A stretch of 60,127 bases of DNA from an uncultured Acidobacteriota bacterium. GTDB taxonomy: Bacteria > Acidobacteriota > Vicinamibacteria > Marinacidobacterales > SMYC01. Shown piece after piece: positions 43,705-51,476 of this stretch; the stretch's first letter is position 1; the number at the start of each line of letters is the position of its first letter. The notes beneath the pieces are model-generated. The model worked only from the letters and a program-made list of their open reading frames with translations, did no database searches and was not told the DNA's origin. The stretch is from the NCBI GenBank assembly GCA_947259165.1, contig CAMYKY010000028.1, forward strand, positions 1 through 60,127. Reading direction: 5' to 3'. Position numbers and translations under genes: made by a program.

Positions 43705-44831
43705 ACATAGAGCTCAGCCCCCGGCAATCGTCAACGGTAGGCGCCGCGATCACGGCGCTGTCGGCAGGCGTCATCCTACTCGTTCTGCTCGGGGCGTTCG
43801 TTTTGCTCGCGCGATTCGTCGCCGTGTTTTCGAGCGTTTTCTTGCCACTGTTCGTCGCCCTCATCCTCGCGATGGTTTTGCGACCGGTCCAACAGTTTAT
43901 CCAGCAGCGCCTTCACGTGCCACCCGCCGTCTCCGTGGTCGGCGTGTTCGTCGCTATCTTGCTCCCACTAGCACTATTCCTCTGGTTCTTCGGTGCACTC
44001 GCACTCACGCAACTGACCGAGTTGCTGCGCAAGCTTCCCGAGCTCAACGAGCGTGCGCGCGAGTTCATGGCGACCCAATGGCCGCAGGTCAAAGGCCTCT
44101 GGGATCAATACGGGATGACGGGGCGCATCCAACAATTCGTGTCCACGGAGGCGGACTCGATTTGGAGCGCGATCCGCACGATGACCCAATCGGCGTTCTC
44201 GGCGGGAGCGAGCGCGTTTCGAAGTGTCGCCGCGGCGCTGAGCTGGTTCGTCTTGCCCGTCTACCTCGCGTTTTTCCTGATGGCGCCACCATTTCCGCGA
44301 AAGGACTGGGCCGAGCTTCTCCCCTTCCTCAAAGAGGACACGCGAAAAGACATCGTTTACTTGATTCGAGAGTTCATCAACATCATCGTTTCGTTTTTTC
44401 GCGGCCAACTCATCGTTGCTCTCGGTCAGGGTATTCTGTTCGCTATTGGGTTTGCTCTCGTCGGCCTGCAACACGGATTCATCATCGGTCTGCTGCTCGG
44501 CTTCTTGAACATCATCCCCTACCTGGGCAGCATGCTCGGCCTCGCGATTTCGCTCCCCCTCGCTTTTTTTCAGACAGACGGGGGACTGACACGTCTCGGG
44601 CTGGTCATCGGTGTTTTCGTGATCGTCCAGCTCATCGAGGGGTATTACCTGACGCCGAAAGTCATGGGTGAGCGAACGGGACTCCACCCGCTCGCGATCA
44701 TCGTCGCCCTTTTCTTCTGGGGGACGGCGTTCGACGGCGTCGCTGGGATGATCTTGGCCATCCCCCTCACGGCCTTTCTCGTAGTATTCTGGAGGCTAGC
44801 CAAAGCCAAATACATTACTGAGATCGTCTGA
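43701..44831 (+). CDS. AI-2E family (TqsA/YdiK-like) transporter
   Basis: This 376-residue membrane protein starts at the ATG overlapping the upstream stop (ATGA). The open frame extending further upstream is a shadow of the previous gene. Two N-terminal helices, a coiled middle region (LRKLPELNERAREFM), then helices with GLLLGFLNIIPYLGSMLG and GYYLTPKVMGERTGLHPL mark the PF01594 family. Members export AI-2 or act as Na+/H+ antiporters or general exporters; which applies is not visible. It is co-translated with the zinc-module membrane protein. Confidence 0.92.
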   Translation: MNIELSPRQSSTVGAAITALSAGVILLVLLGAFVLLARFVAVFSSVFLPLFVALILAMVLRPVQQFIQQRLHVPPAVSVVGVFVAILLPLALFLWFFGALALTQLTELLRKLPELNERAREFMATQWPQVKGLWDQYGMTGRIQQFVSTEADSIWSAIRTMTQSAFSAGASAFRSVAAALSWFVLPVYLAFFLMAPPFPRKDWAELLPFLKEDTRKDIVYLIREFINIIVSFFRGQLIVALGQGILFAIGFALVGLQHGFIIGLLLGFLNIIPYLGSMLGLAISLPLAFFQTDGGLTRLGLVIGVFVIVQLIEGYYLTPKVMGERTGLHPLAIIVALFFWGTAFDGVAGMILAIPLTAFLVVFWRLAKAKYITEIV

Positions 44832-44835
44832 CGCC

Positions 44836-46113
44836 ATGGAGATACGCCGGGTTTTCGTTATCGCGCTCGCGCTGTTGGCCGCTCCGACGCCCTCGCGCTC
44901 CCAGGATTGCTCTATCTTGGGTCAGAACACCTTCGTTCGCGAAAAATTGGACGAGTTCTACCTTTGGTACCGCGAGCTGCCGAGTACAGATCCCGCGCTC
45001 TTCGATTCCCCGGAGGCCTATCTAAACGCGGTTCGCTTTCGTCCGATCGACGATTCGTTCAGTTTCATTTCCGCTCGCGAGACCACCACCGCCTTCTACT
45101 CGAACAGCCAGTTCGTCGGCATCGGCTTCACGCAAAAGCTACTAGGCCGCAACGAGCTCCGAATCGCCCAGGTCTTTCCGGGCAGCCCCGCCGCTGAAGC
45201 GCGCATGGAGCGAGGTGACTATCTGCTCGCTGTCAACGGCCGGCCCGTTTCAGAGCTGCTTGCGACAGGTCAGCTCGGCGCCGAGCTCGGCCCCTCGACG
45301 ATCGGCTACACACTCGAGCTGAGCTGGCGTAGCCTCCGCGGCGAGGAACGAAGCGCGCGAGTGACCAAACGTCTCGTCACCATCCCCACGGTTGACTCGG
45401 CGGTCATCGACGAGAACGGCCTGCCCATCGGCTACTTGCATTTGCGCAACTTCGTCGAACCCACGATCCCCGAGCTCGATCGCGCCTTCAACGAGTTTCG
45501 TGCCCAAGGGGTCGTCGACGTCGTGGTCGATCTACGCTACAACGGCGGCGGCCTCGTCGACGTCGCTCAACACCTGGCGAGCCTGATTGGTGGGATGCGA
45601 ACGAACACCCAGGTTTTTGCCGAGTACCTTCACAACGACAAGCAATCATCTCGGAACCAGCAAGTGCGCTTCAGCGATCCGGCCGCGGCGATCGACGTCC
45701 CGCGTGTCGTGCTCATCACCAGCGAGGGCTCCGCGTCCGCCAGCGAGCTCGTGATCAACGGCCTCGAACCTTTCCTCCCGACTACCCTCGTTGGACGACG
45801 TACGTTCGGAAAACCGGTGGGTCAATACGGCTTCGAGTTCTGCGACAAAGTATTGTTCCCCGTGTCGTTCATGACCGTCAACGCCGCGGGCGATGGCGAG
45901 TACTACGACGGCCTTCCTGTCGATTGCCCGATGCGCGACGGTCTCAATCGCCCTCTCGGCCACCCCGAAGAAGCCCGTCTCGCCGAAGCTATCCATTTCC
46001 TGCGCAACGGCACTTGTAGCGCCCCGCCGGCCGAGACGTCAAGGCCGCAACTCGCCGGGCCCGCCACGAGTCTCGAGCTGTCCGGCCTCGCACAAATCAT
46101 CAACGCCCGCTAG
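44836..46113 (+). CDS. S41 family carboxy-terminal processing peptidase, exported
   Basis: This 425-residue protein has a signal peptide (MEIRRVFVIALALLAAPTPSRSQ). A PDZ-like segment around residues 95-140 (GIGFTQKLL to GDYLLAVNGRPV) is followed by the tail-specific protease core. There, GSASASELVING gives Ser near residue 299 and RRTFGKPVGQYG gives Lys near 326. LHLRNFVEPTIPELDRAF and DLRYNGGGLVDVAQ are also typical. It begins four bases after the AI-2E-family gene. It probably cleaves periplasmic proteins near their C-termini. Confidence 0.92.
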   Translation: MEIRRVFVIALALLAAPTPSRSQDCSILGQNTFVREKLDEFYLWYRELPSTDPALFDSPEAYLNAVRFRPIDDSFSFISARETTTAFYSNSQFVGIGFTQKLLGRNELRIAQVFPGSPAAEARMERGDYLLAVNGRPVSELLATGQLGAELGPSTIGYTLELSWRSLRGEERSARVTKRLVTIPTVDSAVIDENGLPIGYLHLRNFVEPTIPELDRAFNEFRAQGVVDVVVDLRYNGGGLVDVAQHLASLIGGMRTNTQVFAEYLHNDKQSSRNQQVRFSDPAAAIDVPRVVLITSEGSASASELVINGLEPFLPTTLVGRRTFGKPVGQYGFEFCDKVLFPVSFMTVNAAGDGEYYDGLPVDCPMRDGLNRPLGHPEEARLAEAIHFLRNGTCSAPPAETSRPQLAGPATSLELSGLAQIINAR

Positions 46114-46126
46114 CCGCAAAGGCTCA

Positions 46127-46144
46127 ACCACGGAGGCAAGGAGG
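46127..46144 (+). repeat. Short dispersed repeat ACCACGGAGGCAAGGAGG
   Basis: This string occupies the 31-bp gap between the convergent S41 and PilZ genes. A close match (ACCACGGAGGCACGGA) is on the minus strand at 49421-49436, also just beyond a gene end. Confidence 0.6.
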
Positions 46145-46705
46145 CTAGTCGAGCTGAGAGAGGCGTTTTTCGATCGTCTTCGCGACGAGGGACTCGAGGC
46201 GATCGCCGGTTTCCTCCGACACATCGATGAGCCGGAGCCCCATGCCGCGTCGAATACGGGCTTCCGGAATACCGTCATCGGCGCGCCACACGACTTCCCC
46301 GGTGAGCTCGAGCATGTCACCAGGCTCGTCGTCATCGGACAAGCCGACGATGTAGACGGTCAACCGCGAACCGGATTCGGCCAACGTTTCCGAGGCGAGA
46401 AACACCCCACGACGACTCACGTTGACTACGCTCGCGTCGAAGGAGCCGCCTTCGTGCTCGACCATCGCGTGAGCTTCGATGGGAACCCTGAGTCGAGTCC
46501 CATCGGAGAGCGTCCCGCGGATCTCCGCCGGCGAGAACGGCGCGCTCGCGTTCTCACTCGAGAACCCGGAATGGAACATGAGCAGGTCGTAGACGACCTT
46601 CAGCTCTTCCCATCGCTCTTCTTCCTCGGGCGAGAGCTTCCCCTGGTCGATCTTGGCTTCGTTGAGGTCGTTGTATTTCTTGAGTAGATCCAGAACTGTT
46701 TTCAC
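46145..46705 (-). CDS. PilZ domain protein
   Basis: This 186-residue protein starts at GTG 46705 (VKTVLDLLKKYNDLNEAK) with TAGGA just upstream. The first 60 residues are helical (a possible coiled coil ending in SPEEEERWEELK). The PilZ domain follows, with RLRVPIEAHAMVEHEG in place of the RxxxR motif and NVSRRGVFLAS as the D/NxSxxG motif. It is likely a c-di-GMP effector, although the first motif is incomplete by eye. The 220-bp gap upstream holds no gene. Confidence 0.75.
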   Translation of the reverse strand: MKTVLDLLKKYNDLNEAKIDQGKLSPEEEERWEELKVVYDLLMFHSGFSSENASAPFSPAEIRGTLSDGTRLRVPIEAHAMVEHEGGSFDASVVNVSRRGVFLASETLAESGSRLTVYIVGLSDDDEPGDMLELTGEVVWRADDGIPEARIRRGMGLRLIDVSEETGDRLESLVAKTIEKRLSQLD

Positions 46706-46925
46706 GTTCCTAAAACTGTGCAATCGCCGTGCCGTATGCGACCCCCCACGTTTAAAAGCACTTACAGGGATTGACCTGTTCCCCTCTGTGGGAAAAAACA
46801 CCCGGGAGCTCCGACCCGCACAGCTCAATCGCCGTGGAGTCGGGAAGCTAGGTTCAAGTGGACGGCACGGGTACGTCGGGACAAAGGCAGCCTATTGTCC
46901 CACAGCTCGGAGGAGCCCCGTTTCG

Positions 46926-47375
46926 CTAGGTCGCTTTCTTCAGGATGGACATCTGCCCGGCATGATAGAGGTTGTGCTGGATGACACCGTGGAGAAGATG
47001 GTAGGTGGTCGCGGGATGACCCGCGACGGGTTTGTCCAACGCGTCGTCGTCCAGTTCGCCGATCACGCTCATCAGCCGATCGTGAGAGGCATCGAGCTCG
47101 TCTAGCAGCGCATCCCACGCAGCAGGGCCTGTCGGCCAGTCTTTCTCTGGCGGGAGGTCGTCACTTCCGGCACCTTCCAGGCGTGCCGCGGCTTCTCTCT
47201 CCCAAGCGATGACGTGAACGACGAGCTCACGGATCGTATGCCCGCTCGGAATCGGGCGCGACGACGCCGTCTCAGAATCAACTCCATTGAGTATTTCCCG
47301 AATCGACGGACCGTGCCACGCCCCTCCCCGATTAGCTCGTTCCAATTGGTCCCGGATCCGCGCGACTTCACTCAC
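46926..47375 (-). CDS. DinB/YfiT-like four-helix metalloprotein
   Basis: This 149-residue protein has the DinB-family pattern with metal-ligand histidines in VVHVIAWEREAAARLEG and GVIQHNLYHAGQMSILKK. The GTG start overlaps the phosphatase stop (GTGA). Members include thiol-dependent S-transferases (bacillithiol, mycothiol) and DNA-damage-induced proteins. It is the last gene of the ECF sigma-Ogt-phosphatase operon, supporting a stress-response role. Confidence 0.85.
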   Translation of the reverse strand: MSEVARIRDQLERANRGGAWHGPSIREILNGVDSETASSRPIPSGHTIRELVVHVIAWEREAAARLEGAGSDDLPPEKDWPTGPAAWDALLDELDASHDRLMSVIGELDDDALDKPVAGHPATTYHLLHGVIQHNLYHAGQMSILKKAT

Positions 47376-48241
47376 GTCCGCCTCAGCATCAGGAGTGTTC
47401 GGTCGTCGCTCGGCTCGCCCGGTGCAAAGGTAGCTAACTCCTCCGCTAAACTGGATGCGAGCACTTGGGCCGGCAGGCCCGGTAGCTGGTCGAGTCGACG
47501 CGCAATCTCACGTTCATCGAAAACCTCGCCCGCGCTGTTCTCCGCTTCGGTGAACCCGTCGGAGAACAACACGAGCAAGTCCCCCGACTCGAGCGTCACC
47601 GTCGCCTCCGAATAAGAAACGTTCGGCAGCGCACCTAGAACCATGCCGGTGGCATCGAGCGTCTGCCAGTCGCCGGACGCGCGCCGCAGTAGCGGCGGTA
47701 AGTGTCCGCCATTCGCGTAACTCAGCTCCCCCTTGTCCGGATCGAGTGCGCCCAAGAAAACCGATGCCAGGCGCCCCGGGGAGGCGCTATCCAAGAAATT
47801 TCGGTTCGCTTTTTCCAAGACCCGAGCCGGCGAGCAGACTTCCGGTGCAAGTGCCTTGAGTGAGCTTTGCAATCCCGCGCGCAGCAGCGCAGCGGGAATA
47901 CCCTTCCCCATGACGTCGCCGATGAGGAGCGTCAGCCGTCCATCCTGCTCAGCGCGAACGTCGTAGAAATCGCCGCTCAACAAACGCGACGGCCGATAGT
48001 GCAGCCCGACATCCCAACCGCTGAGTGCCGGGACGTCCGGCAGTAGCGAACGATCCAGGTCCCGGACCTGGTTGAGCTCTTTTTCGAGGCGCGCGCGGTC
48101 GACCTTGGCCATGCAATCGAGACAAACTTGACTGCTGGGGTAGACCGACAAGAGCTCGGGCTCGACAAAGCCGTCGCATTGCGAACAAGAATGCTCCAGC
48201 GTGGTCACTTGCTGCGCGCTGTGCGCACTCGGCGTATTCAT
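47372..48241 (-). CDS. SpoIIE/RsbU-type serine phosphatase with N-terminal zinc finger
   Basis: This 289-residue protein starts at MNTPSAHSAQQ (ATG overlapping the ogt stop, ATGA). Cys19, Cys22, Cys40 and Cys43 form a DksA/TraR-like zinc knuckle. A short helix leads to a PP2C-like SpoIIE domain, with LSGDFYDVRA and LLIGDVMGKGIPAALLRAGLQ as metal-binding motifs and LLVLFSDGFTEAEN. RsbU-type phosphatases control anti-sigma partner switching. No anti-sigma or antagonist gene is in the operon, only an ECF sigma factor two genes upstream. Confidence 0.88.
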   Translation of the reverse strand: MNTPSAHSAQQVTTLEHSCSQCDGFVEPELLSVYPSSQVCLDCMAKVDRARLEKELNQVRDLDRSLLPDVPALSGWDVGLHYRPSRLLSGDFYDVRAEQDGRLTLLIGDVMGKGIPAALLRAGLQSSLKALAPEVCSPARVLEKANRNFLDSASPGRLASVFLGALDPDKGELSYANGGHLPPLLRRASGDWQTLDATGMVLGALPNVSYSEATVTLESGDLLVLFSDGFTEAENSAGEVFDEREIARRLDQLPGLPAQVLASSLAEELATFAPGEPSDDRTLLMLRRT

Positions 48242-48846
48242 GACGCCTCCTGTGTGGGGATGCCTTCGATACCCATCAACGTCCGTTTGATATCCAAGCC
48301 GCCGGTGTAGCCGCCGAGACGACCGCCCGACGCCACAACACGATGACACGGGATGACGATCGCGACCGGGTTCTTGCCCAAAGCGTTCCCGACGGCGCGC
48401 TGCGCCTTGGGATGGCCGATACGCTGTGCAATGTCCGTGTAGCATTCGCACTGGCCGAACGGGATCTCGTTAGCCGCCTTCAGGACCTTGCGCTGGAACG
48501 GAGTCCCCCACCGAAGATCCACAGGGAGCTCGAAGCGTTGCCGCTTGCCCGCAAAGTATTCCTCGAATTGGCGACGCTCGGCGTCGAGCTTTCCAGCGCT
48601 CTTCTCTGGCAAAAGCTCCCGCTGCTCGAGGTCGTCGATGAGCTCGTCCTCCTTGCGTCGGAAGCTCACTCGGCACAGACCCTCGTCCGTCTTGGCGAGG
48701 AACACTTTACCGAACGGCGCGTCGATCCACTCATAGAAGACCCGCGCTGAAGCGAACGCCTCCATCAGCGCCTCATGAGCCCGTTTCCAATCAGCGTCGG
48801 CGGGCGTCGACAAGTTTGGCACTTGTGCAAGCTTTTTTTGAGCCAT
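48238..48846 (-). CDS. ogt: Methylated-DNA--[protein]-cysteine S-methyltransferase
   Basis: This 202-residue protein has the suicidal acceptor Cys in VAIVIPCHRVVASGG. The helix-turn-helix part reads GTPFQRKVLKAANEIPFGQCECYTDIAQRIGHPKAQRAVGNALGKNP. It repairs O6-alkylguanine. There is an N-terminal extension of about 35 residues. The ATG overlaps the sigma factor stop by one base (TGATG), and its own stop overlaps the phosphatase start. Confidence 0.94.
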   Translation of the reverse strand: MAQKKLAQVPNLSTPADADWKRAHEALMEAFASARVFYEWIDAPFGKVFLAKTDEGLCRVSFRRKEDELIDDLEQRELLPEKSAGKLDAERRQFEEYFAGKRQRFELPVDLRWGTPFQRKVLKAANEIPFGQCECYTDIAQRIGHPKAQRAVGNALGKNPVAIVIPCHRVVASGGRLGGYTGGLDIKRTLMGIEGIPTQEAS

Positions 48847-49346
48847 CAGCTCCTCCTGAGACCGTTGCGTATTTTCTTCATGGCTTGGTAGACCTGAGCA
48901 CGGGCGTTTTCCTCGCTACAGCCGAGAATGTCCGCCACATCGGCGTACGGCAGGCCCTCGTACTTCTTCAAAAGAAGCGCCGAGCGCTGTCGCGGTGTCA
49001 GTGCGCGGATCATCCGCCGCAGCGCCTGCGCCAACTGACGGGTTTCCGCCAAATCGTCCGGGTGCCCGTTCGCATCATCGATCGCGAGCGCGCCTTCGAG
49101 AGGCTCCGTTTCCCGCACTTTCTGGGACCGAAACAAATTCAGCGCCTGCCGATGCGCAATACGGTAGAGCCACGCACGGTGGTTGGCATCGGCGGGAAGA
49201 CGCGAAAACGCCCGAAACGCCTTTAAAAACGTATCCTGGAGAACGTCCGCCGCGTCCTCCGGATTGCCCGTCATGCGAAACGCGTAGCGATGAATCTCTT
49301 GCTCGTAGCTCCCGAGCAAATCAACAAACCGCGTCTTCGTGGGCAT
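48846..49346 (-). CDS. ECF-family RNA polymerase sigma factor
   Basis: This 166-residue protein shows sigma region 2 (YAFRMTGNPEDAADVLQDTFLKAFRAFSRL, WLYRIAHRQALNLFRSQK). Region 4 is also seen (LTPRQRSALLLKKYEGLPYADVADILGCSEENARAQVYQAMKKIRNGL). It is the first gene of a four-gene coupled operon with Ogt, a SpoIIE-type phosphatase and DinB. No adjacent anti-sigma gene is seen. The 97-bp gap upstream would carry an autoregulated promoter if the usual ECF pattern holds; I could not identify one. Confidence 0.92.
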   Translation of the reverse strand: MPTKTRFVDLLGSYEQEIHRYAFRMTGNPEDAADVLQDTFLKAFRAFSRLPADANHRAWLYRIAHRQALNLFRSQKVRETEPLEGALAIDDANGHPDDLAETRQLAQALRRMIRALTPRQRSALLLKKYEGLPYADVADILGCSEENARAQVYQAMKKIRNGLRRS

Positions 49347-49420
49347 CTACTCTCTATAACACCCGAGACCCCCGAATGTGAAAGATCTAAAAGATCACCG
49401 CGGAGACCACTAGATCTTGC

Positions 49421-49436
49421 TCCGTGCCTCCGTGGT
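49421..49436 (-). repeat. Short dispersed repeat ACCACGGAGGCACGGA
   Basis: This lies just past the stop of the molybdopterin-binding gene on the minus strand, beside a 7-bp inverted repeat (AGACCAC at 49404-49410, GTGGTCT at 49435-49441). It is related to the string at 46127-46144. Confidence 0.55.
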
Positions 49437-49443
49437 GGTCTTT

Positions 49444-50463
49444 TCAATCACGGATACGGCTTCGCGGCAACGGGCGTTCCGGAACATCCTCCAAGAGGCC
49501 GCCGGCGCCGAGCGCGATGACGTCTTCGCGGCGCAATCGGTCTCCCGCGAGCAGGCGCGGCAGGATCCAGTCCACGACGTTCGTTTTTCGGCTGCGAGCA
49601 CAGCCAGGGGCACCCAGGATTGGGATTTCGCTCAGATAGCCCAACATCAACAGGTTTCCGGGATCGACAGGAGCACCCACCGCCTCGACGTAGCCACCCG
49701 CCCGCTCGATGGCTCGTGGGGCGATGTCGTGTCGGTCCATGACGGCGGTCTCGCCCGCAAACAAAATGAGCTCGACCTCGGCGTCGCGTTGTCGTTCGAG
49801 AGCTTGGGCCAGCGCTTGCTCGCCGCCTTCGTCCCCTACGTCGACGTAGTCTCGCTCGACGAGGTCCGAGCCCAAGTCTCGAACGCGCTCGACCAGGGGG
49901 AAGAAACTTTGGGTCAGCGGAGCTCTCGCCGACGGAGAGCCTGACAGGATGAGGCCAACGCGACGGGATTTGAGAGCGTCGACGTGTAGGAGTGGCTCGG
50001 TTGCCGCGACCTCGATGGACTCGACGATCTTCGCCGGCACGGCATAAGGAATCACCTTGACGGTTGCTACCGTTTGTCCTGGACGGACAATGGCGTGAGG
50101 CCCGAGCGCAGCGACGGTGACGCCTTCACCCGCGTTCAATCGATGCAGCTTCCCGGTATCGATCCGCACTAGACCGAGCTCGGTCGCAATCAGATTGATA
50201 CGCCCGGTTGCCGCACCGGAACAACGCAGCCCGGCGCCAGAACACGCTTCGGCAACGCGACGAGCGGCCGTGTTCTCGTCGACATCGCCGTCCTCGAGCT
50301 CCGCCACGTAGACGATCGTGCGGCCGAGCTCCCGCAGCGCGGCAATATCCTCCGAGCGAAGTGGCTTGCCCTTGCGCAGGCGTCGCTTGCCGTCGGCCCC
50401 TGCGACGTTGTGCCCAAGAATCTTGCTTTCGGCCTCGTCAAGAGGAACCGGGCCGAACTTCAT
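49444..50463 (-). CDS. MoeA/MoaB-like molybdopterin-binding protein
   Basis: This 339-residue protein resembles the molybdopterin-binding proteins found in CO-dehydrogenase-type clusters. The N-terminal region has ESKILGHNVAGADGKRRLRKGKPLRSEDIAALRELG. The MoCF-like domain runs from about residue 165 (RVGLILSGSPSARAPLTQSFFPLVERVRDLG) with LILFAGETAVMDRHDIAPRAIERAGG. The ATG overlaps the coxG stop (ATGA). It probably binds cofactor for insertion into the hydroxylase at 22-26 kb or into another one. Confidence 0.85.
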   Translation of the reverse strand: MKFGPVPLDEAESKILGHNVAGADGKRRLRKGKPLRSEDIAALRELGRTIVYVAELEDGDVDENTAARRVAEACSGAGLRCSGAATGRINLIATELGLVRIDTGKLHRLNAGEGVTVAALGPHAIVRPGQTVATVKVIPYAVPAKIVESIEVAATEPLLHVDALKSRRVGLILSGSPSARAPLTQSFFPLVERVRDLGSDLVERDYVDVGDEGGEQALAQALERQRDAEVELILFAGETAVMDRHDIAPRAIERAGGYVEAVGAPVDPGNLLMLGYLSEIPILGAPGCARSRKTNVVDWILPRLLAGDRLRREDVIALGAGGLLEDVPERPLPRSRIRD

Positions 50464-50903
50464 GCTTCGATCTTCTTTTTCACGCAGGAGAAAAACTGAG
50501 AGGTCATCTTGGCGGTGACGGGCTTCATCAGACGCGCTGCCAGGCTCGCAATCGAGCCCACGACGCTGACATCTGCCTTCCAGACGAGATCGGTCGAACC
50601 CTCAGGTCCGTCTGCAAGCTCGATCTGGCTCCCCACGTCGATGGAGCTTCCCGGCGCGGTGCCGTTCATTTTCATCGTCGCCTTGTTGGGTTTTTGAAGC
50701 TCGACCCACTCGATCGTCGTGTTGAACCTGACCTTTACCGTCCCGAGTCCCAACGCACCGAGCGCCTTGAATTTCTTGCCCGGTTCGATGATTTCCATGG
50801 ACTTGATGCCCGGAGTGCACTTCGAGACGGACTCCGCGTCCGTCAAGAACTTCCAGACTACGCCTCGGGTTGCTTTGATATTGTCCTTACCTTCAATCAG
50901 CAT
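50460..50903 (-). CDS. CoxG/SRPBCC family protein
   Basis: This 147-residue START-like protein has the CoxG pattern. It begins MLIEGKDNIKATRGVVWKFLTDAESVSKCTPGIKSMEII, passes through SIDVGSQIELADGP, and ends in a basic amphipathic helix (RLMKPVTAKMTSQFFSCVKKKIEA). CoxG is implicated in membrane recruitment of CO dehydrogenase and, in mycobacteria, in quinone delivery. It overlaps the XdhC-YHS remnant upstream by 11 bp and the molybdopterin-binding gene downstream by 4 bp. Confidence 0.9.
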   Translation of the reverse strand: MLIEGKDNIKATRGVVWKFLTDAESVSKCTPGIKSMEIIEPGKKFKALGALGLGTVKVRFNTTIEWVELQKPNKATMKMNGTAPGSSIDVGSQIELADGPEGSTDLVWKADVSVVGSIASLAARLMKPVTAKMTSQFFSCVKKKIEA

Positions 50904-51296
50904 GCTTCAGCTCGTATGCATCCTTGCAGCTCGCGCCGCAGAAATAGAAAGTGTTGTCACCGCGAATAGACGTGTGGCGCGCCCCTTCAACGGCGACCAT
51001 CATCCCACAAATCGGATCTTTAGCGACCCAGTCATCCGCGGTCTGCAGCTCACGGCCGTGCTGGTCCTGTCCGCGGCGAATCGAGACGATCTCCGCCAGA
51101 ATACTCAGTGCAATCTCTTCTGGTGTCACCGCACCGATATCGAGCCCGGCCGGGCATTTCACAGTTTTCGGGACGCCGAGCGCTTTCGCCCGTTTCTGGC
51201 TGGCCACAAGCGCGACGTAGGCAGCCTCGGCGGTTGACGCGGCTTCAATCGCGTCCCGGTCGTAGTTTCCGTGGCTCGCAATGACGACATCAAGTT
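50893..51296 (-). pseudogene. Truncated XdhC C-terminal domain fused to a YHS domain
   Basis: Only the second half of an XdhC Rossmann domain is present (LDVVIASHGNYDRDAIEAAS, AAYVALVASQKRAKALG). It leads to KCPAGLDIGAVTPEEIALSILAEIVSIRRG. The N-terminal XdhC domain is absent, and the stretch before KCPAGLD is about a dozen residues shorter than usual. A YHS metal-binding domain follows (DPICGMMV, YFCGASCKDAY). The frame remains open and overlaps coxG, so a short protein might still be made. Its left partner at about 51293 is a CoxL scrap. Confidence 0.78.
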
Positions 51297-51440
51297 CTTG
51301 ATGTGGAACTCCGCCGGATCCATCTCGAGCTCGTGCGCCATGACTTCGGCCATGCGCTCGATGCAATAAATCGCCTCGGTCACGCGGAACGAAAATCGGT
51401 AGGCAACACCTTTATCATCCGCAGCTCCCCCGTCAATGAG
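51294..51440 (-). pseudogene. Internal fragment of a form-I-like CoxL
   Basis: About 49 codons on the minus strand read GVAYRFSFRVTEAIYCIERM, then AHELEMDPAEFHIKN. This matches the active-site loop region and following helix of CO-dehydrogenase large subunits. The loop AYRFSFR (51384-51404) is form-I-like (AYRCSFR) with Phe for Cys. A TAG at 51443-51441 closes the frame upstream, and nothing else of CoxL is recognisable before the phosphodiesterase gene ends at 51477. Downstream the homology switches to XdhC in another frame at about 51291-51301. Confidence 0.8.
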
Positions 51441-51476
51441 CTACACCAACAGCGTCTCGGCGAACGTTGTCGGTCG

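Noticed and set aside
46878-46901. Hairpin GGGACAA/TTGTCCC as a terminator for the S41 or DinB gene
   Set aside because: There is no T-run in either direction and its position is between two minus-strand genes; it is too weak to list.
46706-46925. A c-di-GMP (GEMM) riboswitch upstream of the PilZ gene
   Set aside because: The conserved GEMM core and tetraloop receptor strings are not present on the minus strand.
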